From positions 1,428,001-1,492,000 of the forward strand of contig NZ_VFPV01000001.1 in NCBI RefSeq assembly GCF_006716905.1: a DNA stretch of 64,000 bases, written 5' to 3'. Position numbers and translations under genes: made by a program. The stretch is from Acidovorax temperans (GTDB lineage Bacteria; Pseudomonadota; Gammaproteobacteria; Burkholderiales; Burkholderiaceae_C). Shown here piece after piece: positions 9,555 to 20,605 of the stretch (position 1 is its first letter; the number at the start of each line of letters is the position of its first letter). A model generated the notes under the pieces. It worked only from the letters and a program-made list of their open reading frames with translations, was not told the origin of the DNA and made no database searches.

Positions 9555-10843
9555 ACGCGGCCTCCGCGCATGAGCAGCTTGTTTTCATAGTCCACTCGCA
9601 TCACGATGGCCAGGGCCACCAGGTTGAGCAGGATGGCCGAGCCGCCGAAACTCATCAACGGCAAGGTCAGCCCCTTGGTGGGCAAGGCGCCCAGGTTCAC
9701 GCCCATGTTGATGAAGGCCTGAAAGCCGATCCAGATCGCCACGCCCTGCGCGACCAGACCCGAGAAGACACGGTCCAGGGCAATGGCCTGGCGGCCAATG
9801 TGCATGATGCGGCGCGTCATCCAGAGGAACAGGACGATGAGCGTGATCACGCCCACCAGGCCAAACTCCTCGCCGATCACGGCCAGCAAAAAGTCGGTGT
9901 GCGCTTCGGGCAGCCAGTGCAGCTTTTCCACACTGCCGCCCAGCCCCACACCAAAAACCTCACCGCGCCCGATAGCGATCAGCGAGTGTGACAGCTGGTA
10001 GCCCTTGCCCAAGGCGTGTTGCTCGCTGAACGGATCGAGGTACGCAAACACCCGCTCACGCCGCCAGGGGGAACTGGCAATCATCAAGGCGAAGGCCCCC
10101 ACCAGCACGCCAGCAATCAGGAAGAACATGCGGGCGTTAACGCCCCCCAGAAACAGAATGCCCATGGCAATCACCGCCACCACCATGAAGGCGCCCATGT
10201 CGGGCTCGGCCAGCAGCAGTACACCCACAATGCCCACCGCAGCGCCCATGGGTAGCACGGCGCGGAAGAAGCGCTCCTTCACTTCCATCTTGCGCACCAT
10301 GTAATCGGCGGCGTAGATCAGCACGGCCAGCTTGGCCACCTCGGAAGGCTGAAAGCCAATGGGGCCGATGGCCAGCCAGCGGCGGGCACCGTTCACCACC
10401 TTGCCCACACCTGGGATGAGTACCGCCACCAGCAACAGCAACGCGCCCACAAACAGCCAGGGCGCCAGGCGCTCCCACACCTTCATGGGCACCTGAAAAG
10501 CCAGCAGCGCCGCCACAAAACCAAACACCAGGTACATCATGTGCCGGGTGAGGAAATGGGTGGGGGCGTAGTTGGCAAAGCGCGGGTTGTCTGGCAACGC
10601 AATCGAGGCCGAATACACCATCACCAGCCCCCAGGCCAGCAATGCCACCACCACCCACATCAGCGCCTGGTCGTAGCCCAGCACGCTGGCAGGCGTGGTG
10701 GTGGACTGGCGGTACTCCGTGCCGCCCACGCGCACGGGCAGCACATCACCAGCCTTGCCTGTCAGGCTGCCAAACCAGCCGCCCAGGCGCGACAGCAAGC
10801 CTGTGCCGGATTCGGGGGATGTGTCGGCGGATGCGGGCATCAC
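9551..10843 (-). CDS. ftsW: Peptidoglycan glycosyltransferase FtsW
   Basis: FtsW is the SEDS-family polymerase that makes septal peptidoglycan with its partner FtsI. The 430-residue product has a ~50-residue cytoplasmic N-terminus and about ten membrane segments starting at [21 protein letters not shown] motifs such as [18 protein letters not shown] and, near the end, [24 protein letters not shown] (shown in two parts: [13 protein letters not shown], then [11 protein letters not shown]) are present. The start may be the GTG at 10843, overlapping the murD stop as GTGA, or the ATG immediately after it at 10840. It ends in MRGGRV. Confidence 0.96.
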   Translation of the reverse strand: MMPASADTSPESGTGLLSRLGGWFGSLTGKAGDVLPVRVGGTEYRQSTTTPASVLGYDQALMWVVVALLAWGLVMVYSASIALPDNPRFANYAPTHFLTRHMMYLVFGFVAALLAFQVPMKVWERLAPWLFVGALLLLVAVLIPGVGKVVNGARRWLAIGPIGFQPSEVAKLAVLIYAADYMVRKMEVKERFFRAVLPMGAAVGIVGVLLLAEPDMGAFMVVAVIAMGILFLGGVNARMFFLIAGVLVGAFALMIASSPWRRERVFAYLDPFSEQHALGKGYQLSHSLIAIGRGEVFGVGLGGSVEKLHWLPEAHTDFLLAVIGEEFGLVGVITLIVLFLWMTRRIMHIGRQAIALDRVFSGLVAQGVAIWIGFQAFINMGVNLGALPTKGLTLPLMSFGGSAILLNLVALAIVMRVDYENKLLMRGGRV

Positions 10844-12846
10844 TCGCCCTCCAGGGTTTGGCCTGCGTCCTGCGCCAGGCTGCGCACGGTGTCGCAGAAC
10901 ACATGCGCGCGGTGTTCGTAGTCTTTGAACATGTCAAAGCTGGCGCAGGCAGGGGACATCAGCACTGCATCGCCCGCGTGCGCACGCTGCGTGGCCAGGG
11001 CCACGGCCTGGGGCAGGTCGGGCGCGTCGATCAGGGCCACGCCCGTGTCGGACAAGGCGCTGCGGATCTGCGGGGCATCGCGGCCGATGAGTACCACGGC
11101 ACGCGCGTACCGCGCCACGGGCGTTGCCAGCGGCGAAAAATCCTGCCCCTTGCCTTCACCACCCAGGATGAGGACGATGCGGCGATCCGCCCCCAGGCCC
11201 GTCAACGCGGCCACTGTGGCGCCCACGTTCGTGCCCTTGCTGTCGTCAAAATATTCCACGCCATTGACCAACGCCACAGGCTCCACGCGGTGCGGCTCGC
11301 CGCGGTATTCGCGCAGGCCGTAGAGCATGGGAGCCAGCGGGCAACCAGCGGCAGAGGCCAACGCCAGGGCAGCGAGGGCATTGGTGGCGTTGTGCCGACC
11401 GCGAATGCGCAGGGCATCGGCAGGCATGAGGCGCTGGATGTGCAGTTCTTCCTCCGCCTCGCTGCGGCTGCGTTTGCGGGTTTCGTCGGCTTCCAGCGCG
11501 CGCACCAGCCAGGGCATGCCGTTGACGATTTCAATCCCGAAATCGCCCGGCCGACGCGGCATGTCGGCACCAAAGGTGATGTGTTCGCGCTGCTGCGGCT
11601 TCTGGAGCTTCACCCGCACGGGCGGCGGCAGCATCTGCATCACCTCGGGGTCTTCGCGGTTGAGCACCATGAGGCCCGTCTCGCCAAAAATGCGGGCCTT
11701 GGCCGCAGCATAGGCGTTGATGTCGCCGTGCCAGTCGAGGTGATCCTGCGTGATGTTCAGCACCGTGGCGGCCGTGGGTTCAAAGCCAGCCACGCCATCG
11801 AGCTGAAAGCTGGAAAGCTCCAGCACCCAGGCCTGGGGCAATGTGTCCGCGTCGATATGACCTGCCAGGGTGTCGAGCAGTGTGGGGCCAATGTTGCCGG
11901 CCACCGCCACGGTTTTGCCAGCACGCTCCACCAGTTGCCCGGTGAGCGATGTGACCGTGGTTTTGCCATTGGTGCCAGTGATGGCCAGCACGCACGGTGC
12001 GTAGCCGTGCTGGCTGCGCAGGTAGGCCAGCGCTGCGGCGTACAAGGTCAACTCGCTGCCCGTGACCAGGCCAATCGCCTGGGCTGCCCGGAACACCGGG
12101 GCAAACGTGGCCGGGCTCAGGCCAGGAGAACGGTACACCGCATGCAGGCCTTTGCCATCGACCAGTGACGCATCGAAGGGCCCTGCCACAAACCGCACCT
12201 GCGGCAGCTCTTGCTGCAGCAAGGCCAGTTGCGGGGGCGCTTCGCGCGTGTCGGCCACCGTGACCTGGGCGCCGCAGCGCACGCACCAGCGGGCCATGGC
12301 CAGGCCCGAAGCGCCCAAACCCAGCACCAGCACGTTCTGGCCTTGCATGGGGGCCATGCCTTCGCCGGGACGCCCCTGAGGCTCCAGTTCAGCGGGCTGC
12401 GCTTCAGCCACAGCAAGGTCATTGACCACGGGTCCCGCGGCGCCCTCGGGCACATCGCTCGCGCGGACCTCGGCAAAAATCTGTGCGACAAAATCGGCAG
12501 CGGCCTTGGCCGCAGAAACAGCTGGCGCCACGTAGTTGTCTAGCACCGCCACGCTGGGGGTGGACTCTGCTACGGGTTCGACACCTTCTGCTGGAGGCTC
12601 ACCTACGCTGGGTTGCAGATTGTCGGACGCGGTTGGGTCCGCTGCAGGTTGTTCATCAGGTGCATCCGCCATGGTGCACTCTGCTGCGGGCTGTACGGCC
12701 TCGCCGGCAAGGCCAGTGCGGTCAGCAGGCTCGCTCGCTGCGGGCATTTCTTGACGTTCCAACGCAGCGTCCTCCAGCCCGGTGGGCGCATCAGTGCCCG
12801 GCACTTCGGCACCGTGGTTCAGAGAAGAGGAATCCAGCGTACTCAT
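10840..12846 (-). CDS. murD: UDP-MurNAc-L-Ala--D-glutamate ligase MurD with long N-terminal extension
   Basis: MurD adds D-glutamate to UDP-MurNAc-L-Ala in the cytosol. The catalytic part begins near residue 164 ([20 protein letters not shown]) and holds the P-loop [24 protein letters not shown] and [12 protein letters not shown]. The ATG at 12846 overlaps the mraY stop (ATGA), so translation almost certainly starts there and adds a ~163-residue segment rich in Ala, Pro and Glu with almost no hydrophobic core. That makes 668 residues against about 450 for typical MurD. An internal start at the MAPMQG methionine is the alternative. Confidence 0.94.
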   Translation of the reverse strand: MSTLDSSSLNHGAEVPGTDAPTGLEDAALERQEMPAASEPADRTGLAGEAVQPAAECTMADAPDEQPAADPTASDNLQPSVGEPPAEGVEPVAESTPSVAVLDNYVAPAVSAAKAAADFVAQIFAEVRASDVPEGAAGPVVNDLAVAEAQPAELEPQGRPGEGMAPMQGQNVLVLGLGASGLAMARWCVRCGAQVTVADTREAPPQLALLQQELPQVRFVAGPFDASLVDGKGLHAVYRSPGLSPATFAPVFRAAQAIGLVTGSELTLYAAALAYLRSQHGYAPCVLAITGTNGKTTVTSLTGQLVERAGKTVAVAGNIGPTLLDTLAGHIDADTLPQAWVLELSSFQLDGVAGFEPTAATVLNITQDHLDWHGDINAYAAAKARIFGETGLMVLNREDPEVMQMLPPPVRVKLQKPQQREHITFGADMPRRPGDFGIEIVNGMPWLVRALEADETRKRSRSEAEEELHIQRLMPADALRIRGRHNATNALAALALASAAGCPLAPMLYGLREYRGEPHRVEPVALVNGVEYFDDSKGTNVGATVAALTGLGADRRIVLILGGEGKGQDFSPLATPVARYARAVVLIGRDAPQIRSALSDTGVALIDAPDLPQAVALATQRAHAGDAVLMSPACASFDMFKDYEHRAHVFCDTVRSLAQDAGQTLEGE

Positions 12847-14021
12847 CGCAGTTTCAACGTGGACAGGCCGATGAGGCACAGCAGCATGGTGATGATCCAG
12901 AAGCGGATGACCACTTGCGTTTCTTTCCAGCCACTCTTTTCAAAGTGGTGGTGCAGCGGCGCCATCTTGAGCAGGCGACGGCCTTCGCCGTAGCGCTTTT
13001 TCGTGTACTTGAACCAGGTCACCTGCAGCATCACGGACAGGGCTTCCACCACGAAGATGCCGCCCATGATGGCCAGCACGATTTCCTGGCGCACGATGAC
13101 GGCGATGGTGCCCAGCGCGCCGCCCAGCGCCAAGGCGCCCACATCACCCATGAAGACCTGCGCGGGGTGGGCGTTGAACCACAGAAAGGCCAGCCCCGCC
13201 CCGGCCATGGCCGCGCAGAAGATCAACAACTCGCCCGAGCCAGGAATGTGCGGGAAGAACAGGTACTTGGAGTACACCGAGCTGCCGGTGACGTAGGCAA
13301 ACACGCCCAGGGCCGAGCCCACCATCACCACCGGCATGATGGCCAGGCCATCGAGTCCGTCGGTGAGGTTGACGGCATTGCTGGAGCCCACGATGACCAG
13401 GTAGGTCAGGATGACGAAGCCCAGCACGCCCAATGGGTAGCTCACCTCTTTGAAAAAGGGCAGTTGCAGGCCCGCCTTGGGCGGCAAATCCAGCGAGAAG
13501 CCCGACTGCACCCAGCTCACGAACAGCTCAAGCACCTTGGCGTTGGAGCTTTCCGAAATGCTGAACGCCAGGTACAGGGCCGCCACGAGCCCAATGACTG
13601 ACTGCCAGAAATACTTCTCGCGCGAGCGCATGCCTTCGGGGTCTTTGTTGACGACCTTGCGCCAGTCATCCACCCACCCAATGGCACCAAAGCCCAGCGT
13701 GACGATGAGCACGATCCAGACAAAACGGTTCGACAGGTCAAACCACAACAAAGTGGAGATCGCGATCGACAACAGAATCAGCACCCCGCCCATGGTGGGC
13801 GTGCCGCTTTTGGACAGGTGCGACTGCATGCCATAGCCCCGAATGGGCTGGCCGATCTTGAGCGCGGTGAGCACACGGATCACCCTCGGGCCCGCCACCA
13901 ACCCGATCAGCAGAGCCGTCATCGCCGCCATCACGGCGCGGAAGGTGAGGTACTGGAAGACCCGGAAAAAGCCGAACTCGGGCGAGAGCCCCTGCAGCCA
14001 TTGCGAAAGCATCAGTAGCAT
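12843..14021 (-). CDS. mraY: Phospho-N-acetylmuramoyl-pentapeptide transferase MraY
   Basis: MraY moves phospho-MurNAc-pentapeptide onto undecaprenyl phosphate, forming lipid I. The 392-residue membrane protein has about ten hydrophobic segments and the catalytic aspartate motifs [20 protein letters not shown] and [12 protein letters not shown]. The frame extends upstream, but the ATG at 14021 has a strong GGGAGG ribosome-binding site and gives the usual N-terminus (MLLMLSQWL). The stop overlaps the murD start, and murF ends 43 bp upstream. Confidence 0.97.
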   Translation of the reverse strand: MLLMLSQWLQGLSPEFGFFRVFQYLTFRAVMAAMTALLIGLVAGPRVIRVLTALKIGQPIRGYGMQSHLSKSGTPTMGGVLILLSIAISTLLWFDLSNRFVWIVLIVTLGFGAIGWVDDWRKVVNKDPEGMRSREKYFWQSVIGLVAALYLAFSISESSNAKVLELFVSWVQSGFSLDLPPKAGLQLPFFKEVSYPLGVLGFVILTYLVIVGSSNAVNLTDGLDGLAIMPVVMVGSALGVFAYVTGSSVYSKYLFFPHIPGSGELLIFCAAMAGAGLAFLWFNAHPAQVFMGDVGALALGGALGTIAVIVRQEIVLAIMGGIFVVEALSVMLQVTWFKYTKKRYGEGRRLLKMAPLHHHFEKSGWKETQVVIRFWIITMLLCLIGLSTLKLR

Positions 14022-14064
14022 GCGAATCCTCCCTGCACCGTGACCTGGTTCATTGCCTGAGTCA

Positions 14065-15480
14065 TCACTGCACGCCCCCTGCACCTGCTGCGGCGGGCTG
14101 TTGTTGTTCTTGTGCGGTGGCGACCATCGCCTCCACCACCTGTTCCATCTTCATGAACCGGGATCCCTTCACCAGCACGCTGCCCACCTGGGGCAGCGCC
14201 TTGCGCACCGCTGCCTGCAGCGATGCCATGTCTTCAAAATGTTGTGCGGCCGGGCCACAAGCCGCAGCAGCGTGAGCGGACAGCGCGCCCAGCGTGTAAA
14301 CGTGCGAAATGCCTGCGCTGCGTGCGTGCTCACCGGCTTCTGCATGGAACGCGGGGCCCTGGTTGCCCACTTCGCCCATGTCGCCCATCACCAGCAACTG
14401 GGGGGCGGGCAGATCGGCCAGCACGTCGATCGCGGCGCGCATCGAATCGGGGTTGGCGTTGTAGCTGTCGTCCACCACCGTGATGCCGCGACCGCCATGG
14501 GTGATTCGCAGGGCGCGCGAGCGGCCCTTGACGGGAGCAAATGCTTCCAGCCCTTGCACCACCGCATCCAGCGGCGCGCCGGCTGCCAACGCGCAGGCTG
14601 CAGCAGCCAAGGCGTTAACAACGTTATGGCGGCCTGCAATGTGCAGCCGAAAGCGCACTGCGCCCGCAGGGGCGGCCACAGCCACGCTCCAGGCCCCTTG
14701 CTCCCAAAGAGCCTGCGTGCACTGCACATCGCCGCCTTCACCAAAGGTGATGCAGCGGCGCCCCCCCGCCAACTGGCGCCACAGCGGTGTGTAAGTGTCT
14801 TGCGCCGGGAACACGGCCACCCCGTCGGCAGGCAGGGCGGTCAGCACGGAGCCGTTTTCTTCCGCCACCGCCTGCACGGTGTGCATGAACTCCAGATGTT
14901 CGCGCTGGGCGTTGTTGACCAGGGCCACCGTCGGTTGGGCCATGGCCGCCAGCGTGGCAATTTCGCCGGGGTGGTTCATGCCCAGTTCGATCACGGCAGC
15001 CTCGTGGGCGGCCGTGAGGCGCAGCAGCATCAGGGGCACGCCGATGTCGTTGTTGAAGTTGCCTTGCGTGGCAAACGCGGCCTCGCCCTTCCAGGCCCGC
15101 AGAATGGACGCAATCATCTGCGTCACGGTGGTCTTGCCGTTGCTACCCGTCACGCCGATCAGCGGCAAAGCAAACTGGGCGCGCCACCCTGCAGCCAAGG
15201 CGCCAAACGCAGCCAGGCTGTCGGGCACCTCAATGCCGGGCAGCCCCGCCGCCGCGACGCCACCGTGCGCCAGGGCGGCTGCGGCGCCGCTGGCCTGGGC
15301 TTGGGGCAGAAAGGCGTTGGCATCAAACCGCTCGCCCTTGAGCGCGACAAATAGGTCGCCGGCTTGCAAGGTGCGGGTATCGGTGTGCACACGGGCCAGG
15401 GGCGTGGCACCATCACCCACCAGGTGGGCGCTGGGGATGCGCTGGCGGACAAAGCCCAGGGCCTGTTGAAGGGTCATCAT
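14065..15480 (-). CDS. murF: UDP-MurNAc-tripeptide--D-Ala-D-Ala ligase MurF
   Basis: MurF attaches the D-Ala-D-Ala made by Ddl to the UDP-MurNAc tripeptide. Motifs are [20 protein letters not shown] in the N-terminal domain, the P-loop [14 protein letters not shown] near residue 110, and [16 protein letters not shown] in the Mur ligase central/C-terminal region. Three in-frame ATGs lie at 15486, 15480 and 15477; I chose 15480 because it overlaps the murE stop as ATGA, as at most junctions in this cluster. It yields 471 residues, a normal length. Confidence 0.96.
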   Translation of the reverse strand: MMTLQQALGFVRQRIPSAHLVGDGATPLARVHTDTRTLQAGDLFVALKGERFDANAFLPQAQASGAAAALAHGGVAAAGLPGIEVPDSLAAFGALAAGWRAQFALPLIGVTGSNGKTTVTQMIASILRAWKGEAAFATQGNFNNDIGVPLMLLRLTAAHEAAVIELGMNHPGEIATLAAMAQPTVALVNNAQREHLEFMHTVQAVAEENGSVLTALPADGVAVFPAQDTYTPLWRQLAGGRRCITFGEGGDVQCTQALWEQGAWSVAVAAPAGAVRFRLHIAGRHNVVNALAAAACALAAGAPLDAVVQGLEAFAPVKGRSRALRITHGGRGITVVDDSYNANPDSMRAAIDVLADLPAPQLLVMGDMGEVGNQGPAFHAEAGEHARSAGISHVYTLGALSAHAAAACGPAAQHFEDMASLQAAVRKALPQVGSVLVKGSRFMKMEQVVEAMVATAQEQQQPAAAGAGGVQ

Positions 15481-17006
15481 GCCCATGTGCTGCCTCCGCG
15501 GGCCTGCAGCGCTGCACGCGCCTGGGCCATGTCTGAAAACGGGCGGCGCACGCCCGCCACCTCTTGGTAATCCTCGTGCCCCTTGCCGGCAATCAGCACC
15601 ACATCCGCAGGGTCGGCCTCGTTCAATGCCAGGGCGATGGCGGCGGCACGATCGGGCTCCACCCGCACGGTTTCGCCGGCAATCGTGCCCTGCAGGATCT
15701 GGTGCAGGATGTGGGCAGGGTCTTCGCTGCGCGGGTTGTCGCTGGTGGCCACCACCCAGTCGGCATGGTGCTGGGCGGCAGCGCCCATGAGCGGACGCTT
15801 GGTGGCATCACGATCACCCCCGCAGCCGAACACGCACCACAGTTGCCCACCGCGCTGCTGCGCCAGGGGGCGCAATGCTTGCAGGGCTTTTTCCAGCGCG
15901 TCGGGCGTGTGGGCGTAGTCCACAGCCACCAGAGGCTGGCCGGGCAGCGCCAGTTGCTCCATGCGGCCCGGCACGGGGCTGAGCTGTGCGCAGGCGTGCA
16001 CGGCATCCGCCAGCGGCACCCCCAGGCTGCGCAGCGTGGCCACCACGCCCAGCAGATTGAGCACGTTGTAATGGCCCACCACGCGGGATTGCAGCAGGTG
16101 CTGCTCCGCCCCTTCGACCACCAGCCACTGCAGGCCTTGCGTGCCGGCGGCAATGTCACGTGCGGCAATGCGCGCTTCGCCCGCAGCAGACACACTCCAC
16201 ACGTCCAAAGCACTGGCACCGCTGCGCTGAAGCAGTTCAGCGTGCAACTGCGCCCCGTGGGGGTCGTCGATGTTCACTACTGCGGTGCGCAACCCAGGCC
16301 AGTCGAACAAGGCCCGTTTGGCCAGCCAGTAGTCGGCCATGGAGCCGTGGTAGTCCAGATGGTCCTGCGTGAAGTTGGTGAACACGCCCACGCGGATCTG
16401 GGTGCCCGCCAGGCGGTGCTCCGCCAAGCCAATGGATGACGCTTCGATCGCACAGGCTGCCAAGCCTTGGTCGGCAAACTGGCGGAAGGCCCGGTGCAGG
16501 CGCACGGGGTCGGGAGTGGTCATGCCAGTGGTGAGCAGAGAGGGCGGAACACCCACACCCAAAGTACCCACTACCGCACAACCAGCAAGCGCAGGCAGCT
16601 CATTTTTTGATAGCAAATTCAAGGCTTCTGCCAACCACCAGGTGCTGCTGGTCTTGCCATTGGTGCCCGTCACGGCCAGCACCTGCAGGGCGTGGGACGG
16701 GTCATGAAACCATTGGGATGCCATCTCGCCCGTGGCGGCCTTGAGCCCACTGAACGCGGCGATGGGCGCAGCTGCCGGAAAGACAAAGTCCTGCACGCCC
16801 TGGGCTTCGACCAAGCAGGCTGCAGCACCGCGCTGAAGCGCATCTGCCACATGGGCGCGGCCATCGGTGGCCGCACCGGGCCAGGCGATGAAGCCGTCGC
16901 CCGGCTGCACACTGCGGCTGTCCGTCTGCAAAGTACCCGTGACGCGGGCGCGCAGCCACGCCACGGCTTCAGCCGCCTGGTGCAGGGTGGTCAAGGGGGC
17001 TGTCAC
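15477..17006 (-). CDS. murE: UDP-MurNAc-L-Ala-D-Glu--meso-diaminopimelate ligase MurE
   Basis: MurE adds the third stem residue. The GTG at 17006 overlaps the ftsI stop as GTGA and gives 509 residues; the longer open frame upstream lies in ftsI in another frame and lacks similarity. It has LQTDSRSVQPGDGFIAWPG, the P-loop VTGTNGKTSSTWWL, and the C-terminal ATSDNPRSEDPAHI, whose DNPR box is typical of enzymes that use meso-DAP. Residues LLSKNELPALAGCAVV, just after the P-loop helix, are encoded by a degenerate copy of the palindromic repeat. Confidence 0.97.
   Translation of the reverse strand: MTAPLTTLHQAAEAVAWLRARVTGTLQTDSRSVQPGDGFIAWPGAATDGRAHVADALQRGAAACLVEAQGVQDFVFPAAAPIAAFSGLKAATGEMASQWFHDPSHALQVLAVTGTNGKTSSTWWLAEALNLLSKNELPALAGCAVVGTLGVGVPPSLLTTGMTTPDPVRLHRAFRQFADQGLAACAIEASSIGLAEHRLAGTQIRVGVFTNFTQDHLDYHGSMADYWLAKRALFDWPGLRTAVVNIDDPHGAQLHAELLQRSGASALDVWSVSAAGEARIAARDIAAGTQGLQWLVVEGAEQHLLQSRVVGHYNVLNLLGVVATLRSLGVPLADAVHACAQLSPVPGRMEQLALPGQPLVAVDYAHTPDALEKALQALRPLAQQRGGQLWCVFGCGGDRDATKRPLMGAAAQHHADWVVATSDNPRSEDPAHILHQILQGTIAGETVRVEPDRAAAIALALNEADPADVVLIAGKGHEDYQEVAGVRRPFSDMAQARAALQARGGSTWA
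16561..16620 (-). repeat. Degenerate palindromic repeat copy inside murE
   Basis: On the minus strand it reads GCTATCAAAAAATGAGCTGC, then CTGCGCTTG, GCGGTAGTGG and GTACTTTGG, following the block order of the family. It is in frame and encodes LLSKNELPALAG. Confidence 0.5.
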
Positions 17007-18748
17007 AGCGACTCCTCCACCGGGTTGGCCACGATCTGGGGTTTGACGGCCATGTCGGGCTGCACGTTCATCATGCGCAGGGTTTGCTGCACCACCTCGC
17101 TGAACACCGGGGCGGCCACCAGGCCGCCGTAGACCTGCCCTGCGCTGGGCTCGTCCACCATCACGGCCACGATGATGCGGGGCTTGTCGACGGGGGCCAA
17201 GCCGGTGAACCATGCGCGGTATTTGCCGGCGGCGTAGCTCTTGCCCACCTGCTTGCGGGCCGTGCCTGACTTGCCACCCACCGAGTACCCCACCGTCTGG
17301 GCCTTCTGGCCCGTGCCGCCGGGGCCTGCCGCCATCTGCAGCATCTTGCGCACCTGGTCAGCGGTGCGCTCAGAAAAAACGGGGACGCCCACAGCGGGCT
17401 CATCGGTCTTGAGCAGCGTGGCAGGGATGACGCGGCCGCCGTTGGCGAACACGGTGTACGAGCGGGCCATCTGGAACAGGCTGGCCGACAGGCCGTAGCC
17501 GTAGGACATGGTGGCCTGCTCCACCGGGCGCCAGGTTTTGTAGGGGCGCAAGCGCCCACTGATGGCGCCGGGAAAGCCGATCTGCGGCTTCTGCCCAAAG
17601 CCAGCGGCCGAGAAGGTTTCCCACATCTCCTTGGCGGGCATTTGCATGGCGAGCTTGGTGGTGCCCACGTTGCTGGACTTCTGGATCACGCCTTCAACGG
17701 TGAGCGCGCCGTAGTTGTGCGTGTCGGAAATGGTGGAGCCAGTGATGTTGATGCGCCCTGGGGAGGTGTCGATCACGGTTTCAGGCTTGACGCGGCCAGA
17801 CTCCAGCGCAAGGCCAATGGTGAAAGGCTTCATGGTCGAGCCGGGCTCAAACACGTCGGTGAGCGCGCGGTTGCGCAGCTGCTCGCCGGTCAGGTTCTGG
17901 CGCTTGTCGGGCACGTAGCTGGGGTAGTTGGCCAGGGCCAGCAGCTCGCCGGTGTGAGCGTCCATCACCACCACGCTGCCCGCCTTGGCCTTGTGCAGCG
18001 CCACCTGGTCGCGCAATTTTTGGTAGGCGAAGAACTGCACCTTGCTGTCGATGGACAGCTGCATGTCTTTTCCGTCGATCGGTGGAATGGTCTCGCCCAC
18101 GCCTTCGACCACGCGGCCCAGGCGGTCCTTGATCACGCGGCGTGAGCCAGGCTTGCCAGCCAGCTGGCTGTTGAAGGCCAGCTCCATGCCTTCCTGCCCC
18201 TTGTCTTCCACATTGGTGAAGCCAACGATATGGGCTGCCGCTTCACCCTCGGGGTACTGGCGCTTGTATTCCTTGCGCTGGTAGATGCCCTTGATGTCGA
18301 GTGCCGCAATCTTCTGGCCCACGTCCCAGTCCAGCTGGCGCTTCACCCAGACAAAGGTCTTGTCTTCGTCGGAGAGCTTGGCCATCAGGTCGGCAAAAGG
18401 CATTTCCATCAGCTTGGCCAGCTGGCGCAGCTTGGCCTTGACCTCGGGCTTTTCGTGCTCCACGTCTTCGGGAATCGCCCAGATGCTGGCAGCGGGCACG
18501 CTGGACGCCAGGATGAGCCCGTTGCGATCCAGAATCTTGCCGCGGTTGGCGGGCAGCTCCAGCGTGCGGGCAAAGCGCACCTCGCCTTGCCGCTGGAAAA
18601 AATCATTGCCAAACACCTGCACATAGGCAGCGCGGGCACCCAGACCTACAAAGCCCAGCCCGATCATCGCCACGATGAACTTGCTGCGCCAGACGGGCGT
18701 CTTGCTCGCCAGCAACGGGCTGGAGGTGTAGAGCACGCTGCGGCTCAT
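17003..18748 (-). CDS. ftsI: Peptidoglycan D,D-transpeptidase FtsI (PBP3)
   Basis: FtsI is the septal class B penicillin-binding protein that cross-links strands made by FtsW. The 581-residue product has a cytoplasmic start, a membrane anchor at about residues 23-43, and the transpeptidase motifs STMK (EPGSTMKPFTIGL, the active-site serine), SSN (QKSSNVGTTK) and KSGT (VGGKSGTARK), in the right order. Its ATG overlaps the ftsL stop by 4 bp and its stop overlaps the murE GTG. Confidence 0.97.
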   Translation of the reverse strand: MSRSVLYTSSPLLASKTPVWRSKFIVAMIGLGFVGLGARAAYVQVFGNDFFQRQGEVRFARTLELPANRGKILDRNGLILASSVPAASIWAIPEDVEHEKPEVKAKLRQLAKLMEMPFADLMAKLSDEDKTFVWVKRQLDWDVGQKIAALDIKGIYQRKEYKRQYPEGEAAAHIVGFTNVEDKGQEGMELAFNSQLAGKPGSRRVIKDRLGRVVEGVGETIPPIDGKDMQLSIDSKVQFFAYQKLRDQVALHKAKAGSVVVMDAHTGELLALANYPSYVPDKRQNLTGEQLRNRALTDVFEPGSTMKPFTIGLALESGRVKPETVIDTSPGRINITGSTISDTHNYGALTVEGVIQKSSNVGTTKLAMQMPAKEMWETFSAAGFGQKPQIGFPGAISGRLRPYKTWRPVEQATMSYGYGLSASLFQMARSYTVFANGGRVIPATLLKTDEPAVGVPVFSERTADQVRKMLQMAAGPGGTGQKAQTVGYSVGGKSGTARKQVGKSYAAGKYRAWFTGLAPVDKPRIIVAVMVDEPSAGQVYGGLVAAPVFSEVVQQTLRMMNVQPDMAVKPQIVANPVEESL

Positions 18749-19074
18749 CGCGCGCCCTCCACCGCAGGCGCAGGCTTGGCCTTGGCACCGGAAGCAGCGG
18801 CTTCAGCCCCGGCAGGGTCACTTACGTACTGCGTGATGGCCGGCGTGGCCGTGCGCATGTTCAGCTGGGCGCGGGCCATCTTTTCCACGCGCAAGGGTGT
18901 GGCCTGCGCGCGTTTTTCAACCTGCAACCGCTGGTGCTCCGTGTCCAGGCGGCGCGCTTCGGCCACCGCGCGGTCCAGCTCGGTGAACAAGCGGCGCGAC
19001 TGGTACTGCGTGTGCACCAGATACAGGGCGCTCACCAGCACCGCCAGCAAGAGCATCAGGTTCAGGCGCGCCAT
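18745..19074 (-). CDS. ftsL: Cell division protein FtsL
   Basis: FtsL is a small bitopic divisome protein that forms a complex with FtsB and FtsQ. The 109-residue product has one N-terminal membrane helix (residues 3-20, LNLMLLLAVLVSALYLVH), then a heptad-rich periplasmic coiled coil (RLFTELDRAVAEARRLD and onward) and a variable Ala/Pro tail. Sequence conservation in the family is low, so the call rests mainly on size, topology and its place between rsmH and ftsI. Confidence 0.93.
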   Translation of the reverse strand: MARLNLMLLLAVLVSALYLVHTQYQSRRLFTELDRAVAEARRLDTEHQRLQVEKRAQATPLRVEKMARAQLNMRTATPAITQYVSDPAGAEAAASGAKAKPAPAVEGAR

Positions 19075-19156
19075 GCAGCCTCCTGAACGCGGCGCACGCG
19101 CACGCTCTCACCGCCCCAGACAGGGGCGGCGGCGTACAGCGGTGCGCCATGCAAGA

Positions 19157-20080
19157 TCATGCATCCGTCCTTTGCGCGACGCGCATGATGGCGCTGCGCG
19201 AGCGGGGGTTGCCCGCCACTTCTTGCTCGCTGGGCTTGATGCGATCGAGCGCGATGAGCTTCATGGCTTGCGGCACGGCAAACGGCGCACGGCGGTCAAA
19301 CACTTCTTTGGAATGCTTGGCGATGAACTGCTTGACGATGCGGTCTTCCAAAGAATGGAAGCTGATCACCACCAGCCGCCCGCCCGGGCGCAGCACCGTC
19401 AGGCTGGCCTCTAGGGCCTGCTGCAGCTCTTCAAGCTCAGCGTTGATGAAAATCCGTAGAGCCTGAAATGTGCGCGTTGCAGGGTTCTGGCCCGCCTCGC
19501 GGGTCTTGACCGCGCCAGCCACGAGATCGGCAAGCTCGGAGGTGGTGGCAAGGGGGCCCCGTTCCTCGCGCCGAGCAACAATCGCCTTTGCAATGGGGCC
19601 AGCAAACCGTTCTTCACCGTATTCACGTATCACCTCCGCAATCTGCCCGACTTCGGCCGTGGCCAGCCACTCGGCCACGCTTTCGCCGCGCGTGGTATCC
19701 ATGCGCATGTCCAGCGGGCCATCAAAACGGAAACTAAAACCCCGCTCGGGGCTGTCGATCTGGGGCGAACTCACCCCGATGTCCATCAGCACGCCCGAGG
19801 CACTGCCCGCAGGCAACTCGCCCAGATGGCGAAAACCTTCGTGCCGAATGGAAAAACGCGCATCAGTGATGCGCGCTGCCTCCTGGATGGCTTCGGGGTC
19901 TTTGTCGAATGCGACAAGATTCCCCTGCGGCCCCAGCCTCTGCAGGATCAGCCTGGAATGCCCCCCTCGCCCGAAGGTGGCATCCACCCAGGTACCGGAA
20001 GGCTCAGGGCCAGCATTGCCCAGCAAGGCATCGACTGCCTCATGCAGCAAAACCGTGGTGTGTTGAAGAGATGGGGTCAC
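19157..20080 (-). CDS. rsmH: 16S rRNA (cytosine-1402-N4)-methyltransferase RsmH (MraW)
   Basis: RsmH methylates N4 of C1402 in 16S rRNA using SAM. Family features are the start region [15 protein letters not shown], the SAM-binding [14 protein letters not shown], and the late motifs FFSL-type [16 protein letters not shown] and [13 protein letters not shown] place the start at the GTG at 20080, 7 bp after the mraZ stop with GAGG upstream, which gives 307 residues; an ATG at 20113 overlapping mraZ is possible. It is the second gene of the dcw operon. Confidence 0.96.
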   Translation of the reverse strand: MTPSLQHTTVLLHEAVDALLGNAGPEPSGTWVDATFGRGGHSRLILQRLGPQGNLVAFDKDPEAIQEAARITDARFSIRHEGFRHLGELPAGSASGVLMDIGVSSPQIDSPERGFSFRFDGPLDMRMDTTRGESVAEWLATAEVGQIAEVIREYGEERFAGPIAKAIVARREERGPLATTSELADLVAGAVKTREAGQNPATRTFQALRIFINAELEELQQALEASLTVLRPGGRLVVISFHSLEDRIVKQFIAKHSKEVFDRRAPFAVPQAMKLIALDRIKPSEQEVAGNPRSRSAIMRVAQRTDA

Positions 20081-20087
20081 CGCGGCC

Positions 20088-20516
20088 TCAGAAAGAAAAA
20101 TCCTTGAAGGCATCGGGCATTTCGCCTTGCATGGCTTGTGCCTCCTGCTCGTCGTACGTGGCCTTGTCCCACAGTTCAAAGTGGTTGCCCATGCCCAGCA
20201 GCACGGCCTCTTTGGTCAGGCCTGCAGCTGCGCGCAGTTCCGGGGAGATCAACACACGGCCCGTTCCATCCATGTCCACATCCATGGCATTGCCCAAAAA
20301 GATACGTTTCCACCACTGGGCGGACATGGGAAGCTGCGCCAGGCGCTCGCGGAACTTCTCCCACTCGGGGCGCGGGAACACCATCAGACAACCGTGCGGG
20401 TGCTTGGTGATGGTGAGCTGGCTGGATGCCGTCGCCGCCAGGACGTCACGATGCCGGGTCGGCACGGAAAGCCGACCCTTCGCATCGAGACTGAGCGATG
20501 AGGCACCTTGGAACAC
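20088..20516 (-). CDS. mraZ: Transcriptional regulator MraZ
   Basis: MraZ is the DNA-binding repressor of the dcw operon and forms a ring of SpoVT/AbrB-fold units. Using the GTG at 20516 ([20 protein letters not shown]) gives 142 residues, the family length, with two AbrB-like halves: [14 protein letters not shown] and [14 protein letters not shown]. An upstream ATG at 20585 would lie within the operator, so the GTG is preferred. It is the first gene of the cluster and the boxes it should bind lie about 55 bp upstream. Confidence 0.95.
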   Translation of the reverse strand: MFQGASSLSLDAKGRLSVPTRHRDVLAATASSQLTITKHPHGCLMVFPRPEWEKFRERLAQLPMSAQWWKRIFLGNAMDVDMDGTGRVLISPELRAAAGLTKEAVLLGMGNHFELWDKATYDEQEAQAMQGEMPDAFKDFSF

Positions 20517-20565
20517 GGATGGATTTCCCAGATTGGTGGACCGCCAGACACTCCGCGAATCGGAG

Positions 20566-20605
20566 CAAATGGCACTTTCCCCCACTTATTTGCACTTTTT
20601 TCCAC
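20566..20605 (-). promoter_or_regulatory. MraZ operator: four 10-bp-phased GTGS boxes
   Basis: On the minus strand, GTGG, GTGC, GTGG and GTGC start at 20605, 20595, 20585 and 20575, exactly 10 bp apart. The last three are preceded by AAA, TAA and AAA, which fits the published MraZ box form AAAGTGN4. They overlap the predicted start of transcription, so binding should block the promoter. Confidence 0.8.

Noticed and set aside
17007-17213. N-terminal extension of the murE frame
   Set aside because: It lies within ftsI coding sequence; the GTG at 17006 overlaps the ftsI stop and gives the family's normal N-terminus.
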